64,000 nucleotides of DNA from Candidatus Pantoea formicae (lineage in GTDB: Bacteria; Pseudomonadota; Gammaproteobacteria; Enterobacterales; Enterobacteriaceae): the NCBI RefSeq assembly GCF_011752625.1, contig NZ_VWXD01000006.1:62001-126000 (forward strand), in the 5' to 3' direction. The notes below the pieces were generated by a model. The model was given only the letters and a program-made list of their open reading frames with translations. It searched no databases and had not been told where the DNA came from. A program made the translations under genes and the position numbers. How positions within the stretch are numbered: the first letter of the stretch is position 1; each line of letters starts with the position of its first letter. Positions 51,487-59,942 of the stretch are shown here, one piece after another.

Positions 51487-52118
51487 TTTAGCTTCCACTC
51501 TTGTCGTAGTTTCTCATGGTGCAACGCCAGCCATTGCAAGGCGATGACAGATGCCGCGTTATCAATAATCCCCTCTTCCACCCAGCGATAAGCCTGTTCG
51601 CGGCTGACCACATGGACAAGAATATCCTCATTCTCTTCCTCCAGCCCGTGATTTCCTTCTGCCAGGCTGGCATCCACTTCGCCCACCAGCACCGACAAAC
51701 GCTCAGATGTTCCGCCGGGGCTGGCTAAGTAATTCACTATCGGTTTCACGCGGCCAACCTTGAGGCCCGCTTCTTCTACCGCTTCACGTCGCACCACATC
51801 TTCCGGGGTTTCACCCGGCTCGATGATACCGGCCACCATTTCCAGCAACCAGGGCGTTGGGCTGGAATCAAAAGCCGGGATGCGGATCTGTTCGATCAGC
51901 ACCACTTCGTCACGTAAGGGATCATAGGGTAGCAGCACGGCGGCGTGTCCGCGCTCAAAAACTTCGCGCACCACTTCACCGCTCATCTCGCCATCAAAGC
52001 GGCGGTGGCGGAAACGGTAGCTGACAATGGAAAAAAAACCATCGTAGCGTGTTTCTCGTGCAATAATTTCTACATCGTTTTTTGTGAAAGTCACAGGGGA
52101 TTTTTTTTCACCCGCCAT
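51483..52118 (-). CDS. nudF: ADP-ribose diphosphatase NudF
   Basis: A 211-residue Nudix hydrolase that splits ADP-ribose into AMP and ribose 5-phosphate. The Nudix box is GETPEDVVRREAVEEAGLKV near residue 99. Of two adjacent ATGs, 52118 is 7 bp from AGGAA and is preferred over 52121. A run of eight A residues lies in codons 5-8. It is the first gene of the nudF-yqiB-cpdA-yqiA-parE group and divergent from tolC. Confidence 0.94.
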   Translation of the reverse strand: MAGEKKSPVTFTKNDVEIIARETRYDGFFSIVSYRFRHRRFDGEMSGEVVREVFERGHAAVLLPYDPLRDEVVLIEQIRIPAFDSSPTPWLLEMVAGIIEPGETPEDVVRREAVEEAGLKVGRVKPIVNYLASPGGTSERLSVLVGEVDASLAEGNHGLEEENEDILVHVVSREQAYRWVEEGIIDNAASVIALQWLALHHEKLRQEWKLK

Positions 52119-52219
52119 CATCTGGTTCCTTATGCAGATTGGGATGGAGCGAAGAAAAGCCAACCCTAGTGCTCCGTCCGAGTGGTTCTTTCTGAATTAT
52201 TTACGTAAATTAGGGGGAG

Positions 52220-52264
52220 AAGGCACGTTCAGCCAACTTATCTGTCATGCCGCCTCTGTAGAAT
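52220..52264 (+). promoter_or_regulatory. tolC promoter with candidate mar/sox/rob box
   Basis: AAGGCACGTTCAGCCAACT (52220-52238) fits the AYnGCACnnWnnRYYAAAY consensus at all but two defined positions. A -10 box TAGAAT lies at 52259-52264, so the box sits just at the -35 place, as in class II MarA/SoxS/Rob promoters. E. coli tolC is known to be under these regulators. Confidence 0.5.
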
Positions 52265-52330
52265 CGGCGATTATTTTTTGGCTTACCTGCAGCACTACCA
52301 GTGCAATTTGCTGCATCAAAAGGAATGCAA

Positions 52331-53803
52331 ATGAAAAAACTGCTCCCACTTTTTATTGGACTGAGCTTGGGCGGATTCAGCCTTGCCAGCCAGGCAGAGA
52401 ACCTGTTGCAGGTCTACCAGCAGGCGCGCCTGAGCAACCCGGATCTGCGTGCTTCGGCCGCTGACCGCGATGCCGCCTTTGAGAAAATTAATGAAGCGCG
52501 TAGTCCATTATTGCCGCAGTTAGGCTTGGGCGCAGATTATACCTATAACAACGGCTACCGTGACAGCAGCGGTCTCCATTCCAACACGACCAGCGCTTCT
52601 CTGCAATTAACTCAAACTATTTTCGACATGTCGAAATGGCGTGCGCTGTCATTGCAGGAAAAAACCGCCGGGATTCAGGACGTCACCTATCAGGTTGCGC
52701 AGCAGGATCTGATTCTGAATACCGCAACCGCCTATTTCAACGTCTTGAAGGCGATTGATACCCTTTCTTACACAGAAGCGCAGAAACAGTCCATCTACCG
52801 CGAATTGGATCAAACCACCCAGCGTTTCAATGTTGGCTTGGTGGCGATTACTGATGTGCAAAACGCCCGTGCGCAATATGACAGCGTTTTGGCTAGCGAA
52901 GTGACCGCGCGTAACAACCTGGATAACGCGGTGGAATCGCTGCGTCAGATCACCGGCATGGATTATCTGGCGCTGGCCTCACTCAATATCGACCGCTTTA
53001 AAACTGCGCGTCCTGATGCCGTTGCTACCCTGCTGAAGCAGGCTGAAAGCCGTAACCTCAACCTGCTTTCTGCACGTTTGAGCCAGGATTTAGCCCGTGA
53101 GCAAATTCGTTCTGCTGAGTCAGGCCATATGCCAACGCTGGATCTGACGGCATCGACCGGTATGTCCAACAGCAAATACGGCGGTAGCCGTGCTAATCAA
53201 AGTTCCGGCACCACGGATTCCATCACCGGTTCCAACCAGGTTGGCCTGAGCTTCTCACTGCCGCTTTACAGTGGTGGTTCGGTGACGTCTCAGGTGAAAC
53301 AAGCGCAATATAACTTTGTTGCTGCCAGTGAGCAGTTGGAAGGTGCACATCGCAGCGCGATTCAGACTGTGCGCTCTTCGTTCAACAACGTTAACGCCTC
53401 TATCAGCAGCATCGATGCTTACAAGCAGGCCGTCGTGTCTGCTCAGAGCTCATTAGATGCGATGGAAGCGGGCTACCAGGTCGGTACGCGTACCATCGTT
53501 GATGTGCTGGATGCGACCACCACACTGTATAACTCAAAACAGCAGCTTTCTGATGCGCGTTACAGCTACCTGATCAACCAGCTGAACATCAAATACGCTC
53601 TGGGTACGTTGAATGAGCAGGATCTGCAGCTGTTGAACAGTTCACTGGGCAAAGAGATCACCACGGCTCCAGAAGTGGTTGCGCCAGAGAACAACCAACA
53701 AGCCGCGCGTGTGGATAATGGCCCTAAAGCCACCGCACCTTCAGCCGCCGCCAAAGCGCGCCCGGCTGCGGCTCGCAGCAGTGGAAATCCATTCGGTAAT
53801 TAA
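52331..53803 (+). CDS. tolC: Outer-membrane efflux channel TolC
   Basis: A 490-residue outer-membrane protein with a signal peptide (1-22, ending ASQA). Two repeated halves each give two barrel strands and long periplasmic helices, with ENLLQVYQQARLSNPDLR at the mature start and the paired GLVAITDVQNARAQYD and GTRTIVDVLDATTTLYN. As a trimer it serves AcrAB, EmrAB, MacAB and type I secretion. The C-terminal tail after residue 450 differs from E. coli and is rich in Ala/Pro. The start is ATG 52331 after AAAAGGA. Confidence 0.96.
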   Translation: MKKLLPLFIGLSLGGFSLASQAENLLQVYQQARLSNPDLRASAADRDAAFEKINEARSPLLPQLGLGADYTYNNGYRDSSGLHSNTTSASLQLTQTIFDMSKWRALSLQEKTAGIQDVTYQVAQQDLILNTATAYFNVLKAIDTLSYTEAQKQSIYRELDQTTQRFNVGLVAITDVQNARAQYDSVLASEVTARNNLDNAVESLRQITGMDYLALASLNIDRFKTARPDAVATLLKQAESRNLNLLSARLSQDLAREQIRSAESGHMPTLDLTASTGMSNSKYGGSRANQSSGTTDSITGSNQVGLSFSLPLYSGGSVTSQVKQAQYNFVAASEQLEGAHRSAIQTVRSSFNNVNASISSIDAYKQAVVSAQSSLDAMEAGYQVGTRTIVDVLDATTTLYNSKQQLSDARYSYLINQLNIKYALGTLNEQDLQLLNSSLGKEITTAPEVVAPENNQQAARVDNGPKATAPSAAAKARPAAARSSGNPFGN

Positions 53804-53810
53804 TCTCTTG

Positions 53811-53830
53811 AGGGGCCGCTTGCGGCCCCT
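53811..53830 (+). terminator. Terminator of tolC
   Basis: AGGGGCCGC and GCGGCCCCT pair perfectly around TT, 8 bp after the tolC stop, with a short TT tail. In E. coli tolC may read through to ygiABC. Here the hairpin could limit that. Confidence 0.7.
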
Positions 53831-53944
53831 TTCGCATTCAAACGTATAACAACGTAAAGATCCCCCAGCCATTCGGCGAGTCGCTTCAATTTCCACCCCT
53901 CATCACCTATCCTAAGCCCCACCTTTGGGCACAGGATGAAAATA

Positions 53945-54634
53945 ATGAAACGGACTAAAAATATTCGTCATGCCGCTTTTCGTAAAAGCTGGCAGGCACG
54001 CCATTTAACGCCAGTTGCACTCGCGGTCACCGCAGTGTTTATGCTGGCAGGCTGCGAACAGAGCGATGAAACGGTCTCGCTGTATCAAAATGCAGATGAT
54101 TGTGCAAAAGCCAATCCAAGCCAGAGTGCGCAATGCACCACAGCGTACAATGACGCGAAGAAAGAAGCCGAACGCACCGCACCCAAATATGCGACCCGTG
54201 AAGATTGTGTTGCTGAGTTTGGTGAAAACCAGTGCCAGCAAACACCTGCTCAGGCAGGCGTCGGCACCACGAATAATGCGGAAGCGCAGCAAAGTGGCAG
54301 CTTCTGGATGCCGCTGATGGCCGGATATATGATGGGCCGCATGATGGGCGGTGGTGCAGGCTTTGCACAACAGCCACTGTTCTCGCCAAAAACCCCTAAC
54401 AGTCCGGCAAACGGTCAGTTTGTCGATGCTTCGGGCAAAAATTACGGTACTGCAACCTCTGGTCGCAGCATGAACGTACCGAAATCCGCTATGGCACCAA
54501 AACCGGCTACAACGTCCACGATCACGCGTGGTGGCTTTGGTGAGACCGTTGCGAAGCAAAATACGATGCAACGCAGCAGTGCCACCGGCACCACTCGCAG
54601 CAGTACTGGCAGCAGCCGCTCGATGGGAGGCTAA
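53945..54634 (+). CDS. ygiB: YgiB (DUF1190) family lipoprotein
   Basis: A 229-residue protein. A hydrophobic stretch ending MLAGC (about residues 22-37) suggests a lipoprotein signal with a long basic N-region. YATREDCVAEFGENQCQQ near 82 and GSFWMPLMAGYMMGRMMGGG near 118 match E. coli YgiB. The C-terminus is rich in Ser, Thr and Arg. The function is unknown; E. coli ygiB is co-transcribed with tolC and ygiC. Start 53945 fits the AGGA better than an ATG nine bases upstream. Confidence 0.92.
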   Translation: MKRTKNIRHAAFRKSWQARHLTPVALAVTAVFMLAGCEQSDETVSLYQNADDCAKANPSQSAQCTTAYNDAKKEAERTAPKYATREDCVAEFGENQCQQTPAQAGVGTTNNAEAQQSGSFWMPLMAGYMMGRMMGGGAGFAQQPLFSPKTPNSPANGQFVDASGKNYGTATSGRSMNVPKSAMAPKPATTSTITRGGFGETVAKQNTMQRSSATGTTRSSTGSSRSMGG

Positions 54635-54642
54635 GCCGCAGT

Positions 54643-55806
54643 ATGCAACGTATTGCCATCAGCGAACGCCCGGACTGGCGCGAAAAGGCCAACGAATACG
54701 GTTTCCAGTTTCATACCATGTATGGCGAGCCTTACTGGTGTGAAGATGCGTACTATCAGTTTACGCTGGCCCAGATTGAGCAACTGGAAGATACCACTGC
54801 CGAATTGCATCAGATGTGCTTGCAGGCCGTGGAAAAAGTGGTGAACAGTGATGCACTGCTCACCCGCTTTTGCATCCCTAAGCACACCTGGGATTTCGTG
54901 CGCGATTCATGGAAATTGCGCCAGCCCTCGCTCTACTCCCGTCTTGATTTGGCCTGGGATGGCCAAGGCGATGCCAAGCTGCTGGAGAATAACGCGGATA
55001 CGCCAACTTCACTGTATGAAGCCGCGTTCTTCCAATGGATTTGGCTGGAAGATCAAATCAAAGCAGGCCATCTGCCGCAGGGCAGCGACCAGTTCAATAG
55101 CCTGCAAGAGAAGCTGATCGAACGCTTTGCTGCGCTGCATCAGCAGCACGGTTTTAATCTGCTGCACTTCGCTTGCTGCCGTGATACCGAGGAAGATCGT
55201 GCCACGGTACAGTACATGCAGGATTGCGCCACTGAAGCTGGTCTGGCCAATGAGTTCCTGTATATCGATGAGATCGGTTTGGGCGAGAAAGGACAGTTCA
55301 CCGATCCGCAGGATCAGGTGATCAGCAACCTGTTCAAACTCTATCCCTGGGAATTCATGCTGCGAGAGGTGTTTTCCACTAAGCTGGCAGATGCCGGTGT
55401 ACGATGGTTAGAGCCCGCCTGGAAGAGCATTATTTCCAACAAAGCCCTGCTGCCACTGCTGTGGGAGATGTTCCCGAATCACCCTAACTTACTGCCTGCC
55501 TATTTTGCTGATGATAAAAATGCCCCGCAGATGGACAAGTACGTGGTGAAACCGCTGTTTTCACGTGAGGGTGCGAATATCCGCATTATTGAAAATGGTC
55601 AGGAAATTGCGCGCGCTGACGGCCCGTATGGCGAGGAAGGAATGATTATCCAGCAGTTCTATCAACTGCCGAAATTTGGCGACAGCTATACCCTGATAGG
55701 TAGTTGGCTGATTGACGATCAACCTGCCGGTATCGGTATCCGGGAAGATCGCGAACTGATCACTCAGGATCTGTCTCGCTTTTACCCGCACACCTTTATT
55801 GAGTAA
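54643..55806 (+). CDS. ygiC: YgiC, glutathionylspermidine synthase-like ATP-grasp ligase
   Basis: A 387-residue ATP-grasp protein homologous to the synthetase half of Gsp. Segments are RLDLAWDGQGDAKLLENNAD near residue 100, NNADTPTSLYEA near 115 and KPLFSREGANIRIIENG near 300. It is predicted to form an amide bond between a peptide and an amine, but E. coli YgiC has no shown activity of this kind. It starts 8 bp after ygiB. Confidence 0.93.
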   Translation: MQRIAISERPDWREKANEYGFQFHTMYGEPYWCEDAYYQFTLAQIEQLEDTTAELHQMCLQAVEKVVNSDALLTRFCIPKHTWDFVRDSWKLRQPSLYSRLDLAWDGQGDAKLLENNADTPTSLYEAAFFQWIWLEDQIKAGHLPQGSDQFNSLQEKLIERFAALHQQHGFNLLHFACCRDTEEDRATVQYMQDCATEAGLANEFLYIDEIGLGEKGQFTDPQDQVISNLFKLYPWEFMLREVFSTKLADAGVRWLEPAWKSIISNKALLPLLWEMFPNHPNLLPAYFADDKNAPQMDKYVVKPLFSREGANIRIIENGQEIARADGPYGEEGMIIQQFYQLPKFGDSYTLIGSWLIDDQPAGIGIREDRELITQDLSRFYPHTFIE

Positions 55807-55813
55807 AAAGCGG

Positions 55814-55838
55814 AGCCACCCGCGTTACACGGGTGGCT
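55814..55838. terminator. Bidirectional terminator between ygiC and ygiD
   Basis: AGCCACCCG and CGGGTGGCT pair perfectly over 9 bp around a 7-nt loop. On the minus strand CTTTTTAC follows shortly. It lies between convergent stops 38 bp apart. Confidence 0.7.
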
Positions 55839-55843
55839 TCGAT

Positions 55844-56629
55844 TTAGCCGACCTGCACGGACATCATACTGATCGCGCCCATCTCCATTCCTTCAATCGG
55901 AATGCTAATCTGCTCATCGTCTACGCGTGCCCCGAGAATATACAACAGCGGTAGATAGTGCTCAGGGGTCGGGTTCGACAGCTCTGCACCCTCGTGCTGT
56001 AAGTAATTCACTAACGGATGATCTGCCGCAGCCCCTGCAAAGCCCAGATTTTCGCGTACGAATTCATTGAAGCTTTCAGCCCATGGATAGGTTGTGGCAG
56101 CACCCTGCCAGCGCAGCATGCGCAAGTTATGCACCACATTACCACTGGCCACTATCATCACGCCTTCATCCCGCAACGACGCGAGTTTGCGGCCTAATTC
56201 GAAATGCCATTCAGCAGGTTGAGTCGCATCAATACTCAACTGCACCACGGGAATATCCGCTGCCGGATACATTTTTGCCAGCACGCCCCACGAGCCATGA
56301 TCGAATCCCCACTCCTGATCGGCATGGACGTCAATCGGCGCCAGTAAGTCGATGACTTCCTGCGCTAACTCTGGCGATCCGGGGGCGGGATAACGCACAT
56401 CAAACAGCGCCTGAGGAAAACCGCCGAAATCATGAATTGTGCGTGGATTGTTCATTGCCGTCACCGCCGTGCCACGCGTGTACCAGTGTGCCGACACCGC
56501 CAGGATAGCGCGTGGTCGCGGCAATGTTGCACCCAAATGCTGCCATGCGCGGGTATAAGGGTTGTCTTCCAATGCGTTCATCGGACTGCCATGACCTAAA
56601 AACAGGGCGGGCATACGGTTGTGGCTCAT
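55844..56629 (-). CDS. ygiD: 4,5-DOPA-extradiol-dioxygenase YgiD (LigB family)
   Basis: A 261-residue zinc-type member of the class III extradiol dioxygenases. Metal-binding His residues lie in LGHGSP near 13, SAHWYT near 48 and NVVHNLR near 168. E. coli YgiD cleaves L-DOPA at low rate, and the natural substrate is unknown. It is convergent with ygiC, as in E. coli. Confidence 0.93.
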   Translation of the reverse strand: MSHNRMPALFLGHGSPMNALEDNPYTRAWQHLGATLPRPRAILAVSAHWYTRGTAVTAMNNPRTIHDFGGFPQALFDVRYPAPGSPELAQEVIDLLAPIDVHADQEWGFDHGSWGVLAKMYPAADIPVVQLSIDATQPAEWHFELGRKLASLRDEGVMIVASGNVVHNLRMLRWQGAATTYPWAESFNEFVRENLGFAGAAADHPLVNYLQHEGAELSNPTPEHYLPLLYILGARVDDEQISIPIEGMEMGAISMMSVQVG

Positions 56630-56806
56630 GAGGTTTCCTCTGACGAAAGTGTCGCTTTATTAGTCGCTACGATACTCGCTTTCGTGCCGGGATTAACGCT
56701 GATAACGGTGATGATGTTTATCAGGGAATTTGAATAAGAATTTGCGGAAGATTACGCGATGTAAGGGATAAAAAGAACGACATAAAATCGCATTAAGTCA
56801 TTGTCA

Positions 56807-56825
56807 GGTCGCCACTTAGGCGACC
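56807..56825. repeat. Palindromic repeat unit
   Basis: GGTCGCCACTTAGGCGACC is a 19-bp palindrome of the dispersed family, lying about 40 bp after the ribB stop on the minus strand. It may help end the ribB transcript. The rest of the 56630-56865 gap shows no gene. Confidence 0.55.
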
Positions 56826-56865
56826 GAACGGAGGTTGAACCAGCAACTTAATGCGATTTATCGGA

Positions 56866-57522
56866 TTAACTTGCCTGACGCGTTTCGTGCTCACGGCGAT
56901 AAGCCACCAAGTCTTCAATCGTCACAACGGTCATATCGTGTTGTTTCGCAAAGATAATCGCTTCCGGTGCATGCGCCATACTGCCATCGTCGTTGGTGAG
57001 TTCACACAGTACACCTGCCGATTTGAATCCAGCCAGCGTCACCAGGTCGATAGTCGCTTCAGTATGACCACCGCGGGTGAGTACGCCGCCTTCACGAGCG
57101 CGCAGTGGGAAGACATGGCCAGGACGATTGAGATCGCTCGGCTTAGCCCCATCAGCGATAGCGGCACGAATAGTGGTGATACGATCGGCTGCAGATACAC
57201 CGGTAGTCACACCGGTTGCCGCCTCAATGGTTACGGTGAAGCCCGTGCCATAAGAGCTGGTATTGGTTTCTACCATCATTGGTAGATCCAACTGCTGGCG
57301 GCGCTCTTCGGTGATACACAGGCAGACAATTCCACTCCCGTGGCGAATGGTCAAAGCCATCTGCTCAACAGTCATGGTTTCGGCGGCAAAGATCATATCG
57401 CCTTCGTTTTCACGATTTTCATCGTCGAGCACCATTACACCGCGACCGTTACGCAGCGCATCAATGGCGCGTTCTACACGCTGTTCCGGCGTGCCAAATT
57501 CAGAAAGAAGCGTCTGATTCAT
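56866..57522 (-). CDS. ribB: 3,4-dihydroxy-2-butanone-4-phosphate synthase RibB
   Basis: A 218-residue riboflavin enzyme that turns ribulose 5-phosphate into dihydroxybutanone phosphate plus formate. The active-site loop VLDDENRENEGDMIFAAE is near residue 34, and TRGGHTEATIDL near 148. The start is ATG 57522, with AAGG upstream. The long leader carries an FMN riboswitch (57634-57776) and an attenuator hairpin, so FMN should repress it. Confidence 0.97.
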   Translation of the reverse strand: MNQTLLSEFGTPEQRVERAIDALRNGRGVMVLDDENRENEGDMIFAAETMTVEQMALTIRHGSGIVCLCITEERRQQLDLPMMVETNTSSYGTGFTVTIEAATGVTTGVSAADRITTIRAAIADGAKPSDLNRPGHVFPLRAREGGVLTRGGHTEATIDLVTLAGFKSAGVLCELTNDDGSMAHAPEAIIFAKQHDMTVVTIEDLVAYRREHETRQAS

Positions 57523-57598
57523 GGTAAAAAACCTTATAAAAAATATATGAGTTACCAGAACCAGGGCGTGCTTAGGAGTGCGCAAAAAATACACATGG

Positions 57599-57629
57599 CA
57601 AAAACGTGACGCGGGCGTAGGCCCGGCTG
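57599..57629 (-). terminator. Attenuator hairpin downstream of the FMN riboswitch
   Basis: On the minus strand CGGGC-CTAC-GCCCG forms a GC hairpin followed by a short spacer and TTTTT, right after the RFN element and before ribB. It is probably the off-state terminator of the riboswitch. How it pairs with the aptamer cannot be settled by eye. Confidence 0.55.
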
Positions 57630-57633
57630 ATGT

Positions 57634-57776
57634 CGTTACCCTCTCCCATCCGGACTCTAACCGTCGGCCCCGGAATTACACCGGATCTGCTGACCTTTCA
57701 CTTTACAGTGAAAGCGCTCGCGGGCTTTCAGCCGAAGCTGATTTACCGCCGGTGGGGAATTTCGCCCCGCCCTGAG
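57634..57776 (-). ncRNA. FMN riboswitch (RFN element)
   Basis: Read on the minus strand it shows the conserved RFN blocks in order: GGGCGGGGCGAAATTCCCC, ACCGGCGGTAAATC, AGCCCGCGAGCG, GGTCAGCAGATCCGGTG, TTCCGGGGCCGACGGTTAGA and TCCGGATGGGAGAGGGTAAC. It lies 112 bp upstream of ribB and should bind FMN to lower ribB expression. Confidence 0.95.
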
Positions 57777-57954
57777 AATAAGCGAGGTCACTATAACGCC
57801 AATCATCTGCATGGGCAATCGACAAAGGCGCAAATGCTTTTGCATTTCCTGCGTTACGGATTTCAGGTTTAACCTTTTCGTTTCTGGCATTACACTTAAC
57901 CTTTGTTGAGTCGGAACACGCGCTGTTATCAGCCACTGCAACCAGGAAATCACC

Positions 57955-58260
57955 ATGATCGACACGAAAAAAATTGAACAACTGGCTCGCCAGGTACATG
58001 AAGCCATGCCAAAAGGGATTCGCGACTTTGGCGACGATGTCGAAAAGAAAATTCGTCAGGTATTGCAGGCGCAATTAACCCGTATGGATCTGGTTAATCG
58101 TGAAGAGTTTGATGTACAGACGCAGGTGTTGCTGCGTACACGTGAGAAGCTGGCCGCGTTGGAACAGCGTCTGGCAAAACTGGAGAGCGAGAGCCCTGCT
58201 GCACCGGCACCAGCAGTGGTGACGCCAGACCCAGCGGGTAAAATCGATACTCCGCAGTAA
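57955..58260 (+). CDS. ubiK: Ubiquinone biosynthesis accessory factor UbiK (YqiC)
   Basis: A 101-residue coiled-coil protein close to E. coli YqiC, with KKIEQLARQVHEAMPKGIRD at residues 5-24 and REEFDVQTQVLLRTREKLAA near 49. It binds UbiJ and assists aerobic ubiquinone synthesis, and promotes membrane contacts. The C-terminal tail is Ala/Pro-rich. AGGA lies 8 bp before the ATG. It is divergent from ribB. Confidence 0.95.
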   Translation: MIDTKKIEQLARQVHEAMPKGIRDFGDDVEKKIRQVLQAQLTRMDLVNREEFDVQTQVLLRTREKLAALEQRLAKLESESPAAPAPAVVTPDPAGKIDTPQ

Positions 58261-58334
58261 CGTTGCAGTTGCCGGACATCGGCAAACTGCGGCCTAAAAG
58301 GCGCATTACCTGTCATTAAGGCGTAAGCGCTTTT

Positions 58335-58405
58335 GGTCGCCATAATAAATGGCAACCCTACGAAGATGTTGCACGGTTTTCGTAGGGTGCGCATTTATGC
58401 GTAGC
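58335..58405. repeat. Head-to-head pair of palindromic repeat units
   Basis: A degenerate palindrome (58335-58357, GGTCGCC to GGCAACC) is followed by CTACGAA. An inverted partner (58386-58405, GGTGCGCATTTATGCGTAGC) is preceded by TTCGTA. The layout is the same as at 10.1 kb. It fills the gap between convergent ubiK and hldE. Confidence 0.6.
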
Positions 58406-58452
58406 GGCATGCTTGCATGAGCGGTATTCGAGTCCAGCAGCCGCCTATACGA

Positions 58453-59877
58453 TTAATGGCTGCGAATAGTCTTGATGATATTGGTGGTTGAGATACCGTC
58501 TTCAAAGTTCAGCACGCGCACGTCACCGCCATTCGCCCAGACCTCTTTGCTGCCAGCGATATCTTCTGGCTTATAATCCCCGCCTTTCACCAACAGGTCC
58601 GGCAAAACTTCAGCGATCAAACGTTGTGGCGTGTCCTCTTCGAACAGCACCACCCAGTCAACCGCTTCCAGCGCACCCAGCACAATCATGCGGTTTTCCT
58701 GCGGGTTAACCGGGCGCGTTTCGCCTTTCAGACGCTTGGTAGATGCATCGCTGTTAACGGCCACGATCAGACGATCGCCCAGCTTACGTGCATTCGCCAG
58801 GTAGGAAACGTGGCCAGCGTGCAGGATGTCGAACACACCATTGGTCATTACCACTTTTTCGCCACGCTGACGCGCCATCGCAACGGCCATTTTCAGCTCG
58901 GATTCGGTCATCACACCAAATCCCGTTTCCGGGCGGGCATGAATGGCGTTTTCCAGCTCAACGGTACTGACCGTTGACGTACCCAGTTTCCCCACAACCA
59001 CGCCCGCCGCCGCATTGGCGAGGAAGCAGGCCTCTTCCAGGCTATCTCCGGCTGCCAGCACGGCCGCCAGCACACCAATCACGGTATCGCCAGCACCGGT
59101 AACGTCATACACTTCCTGCGCCTGAGTAGGCAGATGCAGTGGCTCTTTACCCGGTTGCAGCAACGTCATACCGTTTTCTGAGCGGGTAACCAACAGTGCA
59201 GAGAGATCGTAATCAGCGATCAGCTGCATGCCACGACTGACAATCTCTTCGACCGTTTTACACTTGCCGACCACTGCCTCGAACTCAGACAGATTAGGCG
59301 TCAGCAAGGTTGCGCCGCGATAGCGTTCAAAGTCCGTTCCTTTTGGATCGATCAACACAGGAACCTTGGCTTCACGCGCCAGCTGAATCATGGTTTCCAC
59401 ACTGCTCAGTGCACCTTTCGCGTAGTCTGACAGCACCAGCGCACCGGCCTGTGTCAGCGATTGACGCATACGATCGTGGATCGGCTGTGGATCGACCTGC
59501 TCAAAGCCTTCTTCAAAGTCGAGACGAATCAGCTGCTGATTACGCGATAACACACGCAATTTGGTGATGGTAGGATGGCTTTTCACCGCAACAAAATCGC
59601 AGTCGACCTTCACCTTCTCCAGCGTTTCGCTCAGCACACGTGCCGCATCATCTTCACCGGTCAGGCCGATTAAACGCGATACCGCGCCAAGCGCAGCAAT
59701 GTTCATTGCGACGTTCGCCGCACCGCCTGGACGTTCCTCGATCGTATCGACTTTCACCACCGGCACTGGGGCTTCAGGTGAGATACGGCTTGTCGGCCCA
59801 TACCAGTAGCGATCCAACATCACATCGCCAACAACCAGTACAGCAGCTTTGCCAAAAGCGGGCAGCGTTACTTTCAT
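58453..59877 (-). CDS. hldE: Bifunctional heptose kinase/adenylyltransferase HldE
   Basis: A 474-residue cytosolic enzyme for ADP-heptose of the LPS core. The PfkB kinase domain (1-318) has RPGGAANVAMNIAALG near residue 50 and YDVTGAGDTVIGV near 258. The nucleotidyltransferase domain (340-474) has TNGVFDILHAGHVSYLA near 346 with the HxGH motif. It is the last gene of the ygiF-glnE-hldE group, 65 bp after glnE. Confidence 0.97.
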   Translation of the reverse strand: MKVTLPAFGKAAVLVVGDVMLDRYWYGPTSRISPEAPVPVVKVDTIEERPGGAANVAMNIAALGAVSRLIGLTGEDDAARVLSETLEKVKVDCDFVAVKSHPTITKLRVLSRNQQLIRLDFEEGFEQVDPQPIHDRMRQSLTQAGALVLSDYAKGALSSVETMIQLAREAKVPVLIDPKGTDFERYRGATLLTPNLSEFEAVVGKCKTVEEIVSRGMQLIADYDLSALLVTRSENGMTLLQPGKEPLHLPTQAQEVYDVTGAGDTVIGVLAAVLAAGDSLEEACFLANAAAGVVVGKLGTSTVSTVELENAIHARPETGFGVMTESELKMAVAMARQRGEKVVMTNGVFDILHAGHVSYLANARKLGDRLIVAVNSDASTKRLKGETRPVNPQENRMIVLGALEAVDWVVLFEEDTPQRLIAEVLPDLLVKGGDYKPEDIAGSKEVWANGGDVRVLNFEDGISTTNIIKTIRSH

Positions 59878-59942
59878 TCCAGAGACTCCAGACTTCGGTC
59901 AAAATAATGCGCGGATAGTAGCATAAAAGCCTGTCGGCTCAC

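Noticed and set aside
15568..58405. Repeated palindromes as a CRISPR array
   Set aside because: The units are scattered singly or in pairs over the window, without regular spacers or cas genes.
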